A stretch of DNA of 64,000 bases, from positions 186,001 through 250,000 of the forward strand of contig NZ_WXZL01000001.1 of NCBI RefSeq assembly GCF_009982895.1. Direction: 5' to 3'. A program made the translations under genes and the position numbers. Below, piece after piece: positions 61,417-64,000 of this stretch (positions within the stretch are counted from its first letter, which is position 1; each line of letters opens with the position of its first letter). The DNA comes from Deinococcus alpinitundrae. GTDB taxonomy: Bacteria; Deinococcota; Deinococci; Deinococcales; Deinococcaceae. A model generated the notes under the pieces. That model saw only the letters and a list, made by a program, of their open reading frames with translations, did no database searches and was not told where the DNA came from.

Positions 61417-63504
61417 TCAGCGCACATACGCCGTCGGCACCCCGCCGTCCACCGTGATCACGCCGCCGGTCGTTTTGGCGGCAGCGGGCGAGGTCAACCA
61501 GTAGGTCGCCTCGGCGATGTCCTCAGGCAGCACATTCACCTTGAGGGTGGTGCGGTTGCGGTAGAACTCTTCGAGCTTGTCGGGTTCAATGCCGTAGGTC
61601 GCCGCCCGCTCGGCCCGCCATTTGCCGTCCCAGATGCTGCTCCCGGCGAGGATGCCGTCGGGGAGCACCGAATTGACCCGGATGCCCGCAGCACCCCCCT
61701 CCTCGGCCAGACAGCGGGCCAGGTGCAACTCAGCGGCCTTGGCCGCGCTGTAAGCCGCCGCGTTCTTGCCCGCCGCCACCGAATTCTTGCTGCCGATGAA
61801 CACCAGATTGCCGCCCGTGCCCTGCGATTTCATCAGCCGGAACGCCTCGCGGGCCACCAGAAAGTAACCGGTGGAGAGAATGCTCTGGTTGCGGTTCCAC
61901 ATCTCCAGCGAGGTGTCCTCGATCGGGGCGCTGGAAGCGATGCCCGCGTTGTTGACGGCAATGTCCACGCCGCCGTAGGTCAGCACGGCGTGGCGGTACG
62001 CGTGGATGACTTGCTCCTCCTCGGTCACATTCATGCCGACGCTGGTGGCGCGGCGGTAACCGCGCTGCTTGGTCACTTCTTCCGCCACCGTCTGGCCGCC
62101 GTCCGCGTTCAAGTCAGCGACGACGATATGCGCGCCGTCCGCCGCCAGCCGGTGGGCAATCGCCCGCCCGATACCGCTGGCCGCGCCCGTGATCAGCGCC
62201 ACGTGGCCTTCCAGCGCTTTGGGCGCGGGTTTGAGGCTGAGTTTGTAGAGTTCCATCGGCCAGTATTCGATGGCGTAGCTCTCGGCCGCCGACAGGCTCA
62301 CGAAGCCGCTGAGGCTGCTGGCCGACTTCATGACCTGAATGGCGCGGGTATACAGCTGACGCGAGACGTCGGCTCCCTGGGCGTCGGGACCGCTGGTCAC
62401 CATGCCCAGCCCCGGAATCAGCACCACGCGCGGTGAGGGCGTGAACATCACGTCGCCCTCCGACTTGTTGGCGTCGAAGTAGGCGGCGTACTCGGTCTTG
62501 AAGCGCTGTACGCCGTCCTGTACTGCGGCTTTGAGGCCGTCAAGTCCTTGCTCCGGCGTCCAGGCGAGGTACAGCGGCACCCGCTTGGTGTGCACGAGAT
62601 GATCCGGGCAGGCCGCGCCCACCTGCGAGAGTCCAGCAGCGGCATTGGAGTTGACGAATTCCAGAATGTTCGGCGAGGTGTCCACGTCCAGAATCACCGG
62701 ACGCGCTCCTTTCATCGCGCCGCGCAGCAGCGGCAGCACCGCTGTCAGCAGCGCATTTCTCTGATCGTCCGGCACGCTCTGAACCTTCGCACCGCCGAAC
62801 GGCTGGGCCTCGGCATGGGCGTCGAGGTAGGCCTGGGCCTCACCGATGATCTGCAAGGTCTTCTCATAACTCGCTTTGGACGTGTCGCCCCAGGTGACCA
62901 GACCGTGCTTGCCCATCACGACAGCTTCCAGCTTGGGATTGCCGCGCACCGCTGCGCCGATCTGCTGCGATAAGGTAAAGCCGGGCCGGATGTAGTCCAC
63001 CCAGGCGGCCCTGTCGCCGTAGATCTCGCGCATCACGTCGGGGCCGTTGGGTGTGCAGGCGATGGCAATGAGGGCGTCGGGGTGGGTGTGGTCGACGTGT
63101 TTGGCCGGAACGAAGGCGTGCAGCAGCGTCTCGATGCTCTGGCGCGGGCGGCCCACCTTGAAGGCGGTACGGTCGAGGTAAGCCGTCATCTCCTCGTCGG
63201 TCATCTCGGCGCGGTCGAACAGGGGCAGCACCTCGTCGAGCTTGAGTCCAGCAAAGCCTGCTGGGGTGATGGTGGCGATGTCCGACCCCGACCCCTTGAC
63301 CCACAGCACCGTCACGTCGCGGCCCAGGTGGTCTTTCTCCACGCTCTTGGTGCTGGTGTTGCCGCCGTAGATATTGACCAGGGTGCGGTCCGAGCCGAGC
63401 AGGTTGGAGCGGTAGGAAAGCGAGGTGAGGCCGTCCGAGTTGGGCGCGTCGGCGTCGTTCCAGCGGTTTTCGATCAGGGTTGAACGCGGCTGGGTGTCGG
63501 TCAT
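61417..63504 (-). CDS. Bifunctional rhamnulose-1-phosphate aldolase / lactaldehyde dehydrogenase
   Basis: A 695-residue fusion. Residues about 20-400 are a class II aldolase domain: GNTSTKSVEKDH, WVKGSGSDI, then HTHPDALIAIACTPNG and KHGLVTWGDT give the zinc and phosphate sites. Residues about 435-695 are a short-chain dehydrogenase: ALITGAASGIGRAI, NNAGIASSAP, the GSKNSVAAG segment and YSAAKAAELHL. It would split rhamnulose-1-phosphate into dihydroxyacetone phosphate and L-lactaldehyde, and oxidise the latter to L-lactate (the type called RhaEW/RhaDA). Start ATG with AAGGAG at 63511. 54 bases after rhaI. Confidence 0.92.
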   Translation of the reverse strand: MTDTQPRSTLIENRWNDADAPNSDGLTSLSYRSNLLGSDRTLVNIYGGNTSTKSVEKDHLGRDVTVLWVKGSGSDIATITPAGFAGLKLDEVLPLFDRAEMTDEEMTAYLDRTAFKVGRPRQSIETLLHAFVPAKHVDHTHPDALIAIACTPNGPDVMREIYGDRAAWVDYIRPGFTLSQQIGAAVRGNPKLEAVVMGKHGLVTWGDTSKASYEKTLQIIGEAQAYLDAHAEAQPFGGAKVQSVPDDQRNALLTAVLPLLRGAMKGARPVILDVDTSPNILEFVNSNAAAGLSQVGAACPDHLVHTKRVPLYLAWTPEQGLDGLKAAVQDGVQRFKTEYAAYFDANKSEGDVMFTPSPRVVLIPGLGMVTSGPDAQGADVSRQLYTRAIQVMKSASSLSGFVSLSAAESYAIEYWPMELYKLSLKPAPKALEGHVALITGAASGIGRAIAHRLAADGAHIVVADLNADGGQTVAEEVTKQRGYRRATSVGMNVTEEEQVIHAYRHAVLTYGGVDIAVNNAGIASSAPIEDTSLEMWNRNQSILSTGYFLVAREAFRLMKSQGTGGNLVFIGSKNSVAAGKNAAAYSAAKAAELHLARCLAEEGGAAGIRVNSVLPDGILAGSSIWDGKWRAERAATYGIEPDKLEEFYRNRTTLKVNVLPEDIAEATYWLTSPAAAKTTGGVITVDGGVPTAYVR

Positions 63505-63558
63505 AAGGCTCCTTGCAGATTGGGTTTTAGAACGTGGGTGATGGCACAGACCAGCGGG

Positions 63559-64000
63559 TTAGCTTCTGACTTGTTCCTTGACCGGATAGCCGCCGCCGCC
63601 GGTCTGGATGCCGCGCTCACGAGCAACTTTTTCCTGATAACCGCCCGCCCGGTGCGCCTGAATCGGCTCAGGGTTGAGGCCCATTTCGGCGCGGAGTTCC
63701 ATCAAGAGTGGGCGCACGTCGGTCTTGAAAGCGTCCATCATCACGCGGTGGGCGGCCAGCACATCACCCTGGCCCTGCGCTTCTTTCAGCAGGTCCCGGT
63801 CGATCAGCAGCGCCTTGGCGTAGGCTTCCTGGCAATTCAGCACACTTTGCAGCATGGCTTCCACCTTCGGCTCGATGTTGTGACTCTGGTCGATCATGTA
63901 AGCCAGGTTCTGGGCGGTGCGGCAGGTCAGGTCGTCGGCTGATTGCGCGGCGAAGACCAGCTCAGCGTAAATGCAGAACAGCTCGAACGGGTTGGACGTG
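63559..64000 (-). CDS. rhaI: L-rhamnose isomerase (partial, start beyond the window)
   Basis: The last 146 or so residues of a larger protein, open to the right edge of the window; the start is not included. The visible part, AYMIDQSHNIEPKVEAML with CQEAYAKALLIDRDLL, then AHRVMMDAFKTDVRPLL and AHRAGGYQEKVARERG, matches the C-terminus of RhaI-type L-rhamnose isomerases, which convert L-rhamnose to L-rhamnulose. It is the first visible gene of the rha-lut operon, and its function is supported by the kinase and aldolase that follow. Confidence 0.88.
   Translation of the reverse strand, partial: TSNPFELFCIYAELVFAAQSADDLTCRTAQNLAYMIDQSHNIEPKVEAMLQSVLNCQEAYAKALLIDRDLLKEAQGQGDVLAAHRVMMDAFKTDVRPLLMELRAEMGLNPEPIQAHRAGGYQEKVARERGIQTGGGGYPVKEQVRS

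Overview
The window reads as a chromosomal segment of a Deinococcus species. The pointers are high G+C coding sequence with strong third-position GC; a V/A-type ATPase operon in the order known from Thermus (G-I-K-E-C-F-A-B-D); a bacterial PolX with a fused PHP domain; a fused SecDF; a PII protein and a DUF1999-like protein of the Deinococcus-Thermus kind; and many genes with a TANNNT -10 box only 5-8 bases before the start codon, the leaderless layout common in Deinococcus. I found no rRNA, tRNA, CRISPR array, intact insertion sequence, prophage or replication origin.

Layout. 1-9 kb: a lipoprotein, then a minus-strand lapA-like/recJ/sanA-like operon, lon with an HspR-type (HAIR) operator, a hotdog thioesterase, a stand-alone BTAD regulator and a PHP phosphatase. 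9.5-11.2 kb: polX. 11.2-17.3 kb: a branched-chain amino-acid ABC system (livJ, H, M, G, F), broken twice: by an AT-rich, frameshifted membrane-protein gene between livH and livM, and by an antisense GNAT gene between livG and livF. 17.3-22.2 kb: a CAP-domain lipoprotein, truD, an exported protein, a DUF3293 protein and an AlbA/ATPase-like regulator. 22.3-25.8 kb: a maltose-type ABC system with a sigma70 promoter, a LacI-type operator and an internal terminator. 25.9-29.7 kb: a small exported protein, secDF and an MBL hydrolase.

29.8-34.5 kb: the Pho regulon block pstS-C-A-B-phoU behind PhoB-like boxes, four TGAC repeats at exact 11-base steps. 34.5-39.6 kb: the type II fatty-acid operon fabH-fabD-lipoprotein-fabG-acpP-fabF, whose promoter is overlaid by a perfect 16-base palindrome. 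39.6-41.2 kb: nucleoside hydrolase and HD phosphohydrolase. 41.2-49.9 kb: the V/A-ATPase operon. 50.2-52.1 kb: glnK-amtB. 52.2-57.2 kb: pth, small unknowns, DUF503, malQ (carrying a variant of the malE operator) and a cobalamin adenosyltransferase. 57.2-64 kb: a minus-strand catabolic operon, rhaI (cut by the window edge)-rhaD/E-rhaB-lutA-lutB-lutC.

How it fits together. The rha-lut operon can take L-rhamnose through rhamnulose and rhamnulose-1-phosphate to dihydroxyacetone phosphate and L-lactaldehyde, then L-lactate, then pyruvate, in one transcript. malE-F-G and malQ look co-regulated at a distance of 32 kb. The main sequence-level discovery is the cryptic AT-rich gene inside the liv operon, whose C-terminal half is only visible in a second reading frame. 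No unmistakably new multi-gene defence or biosynthetic system was seen.
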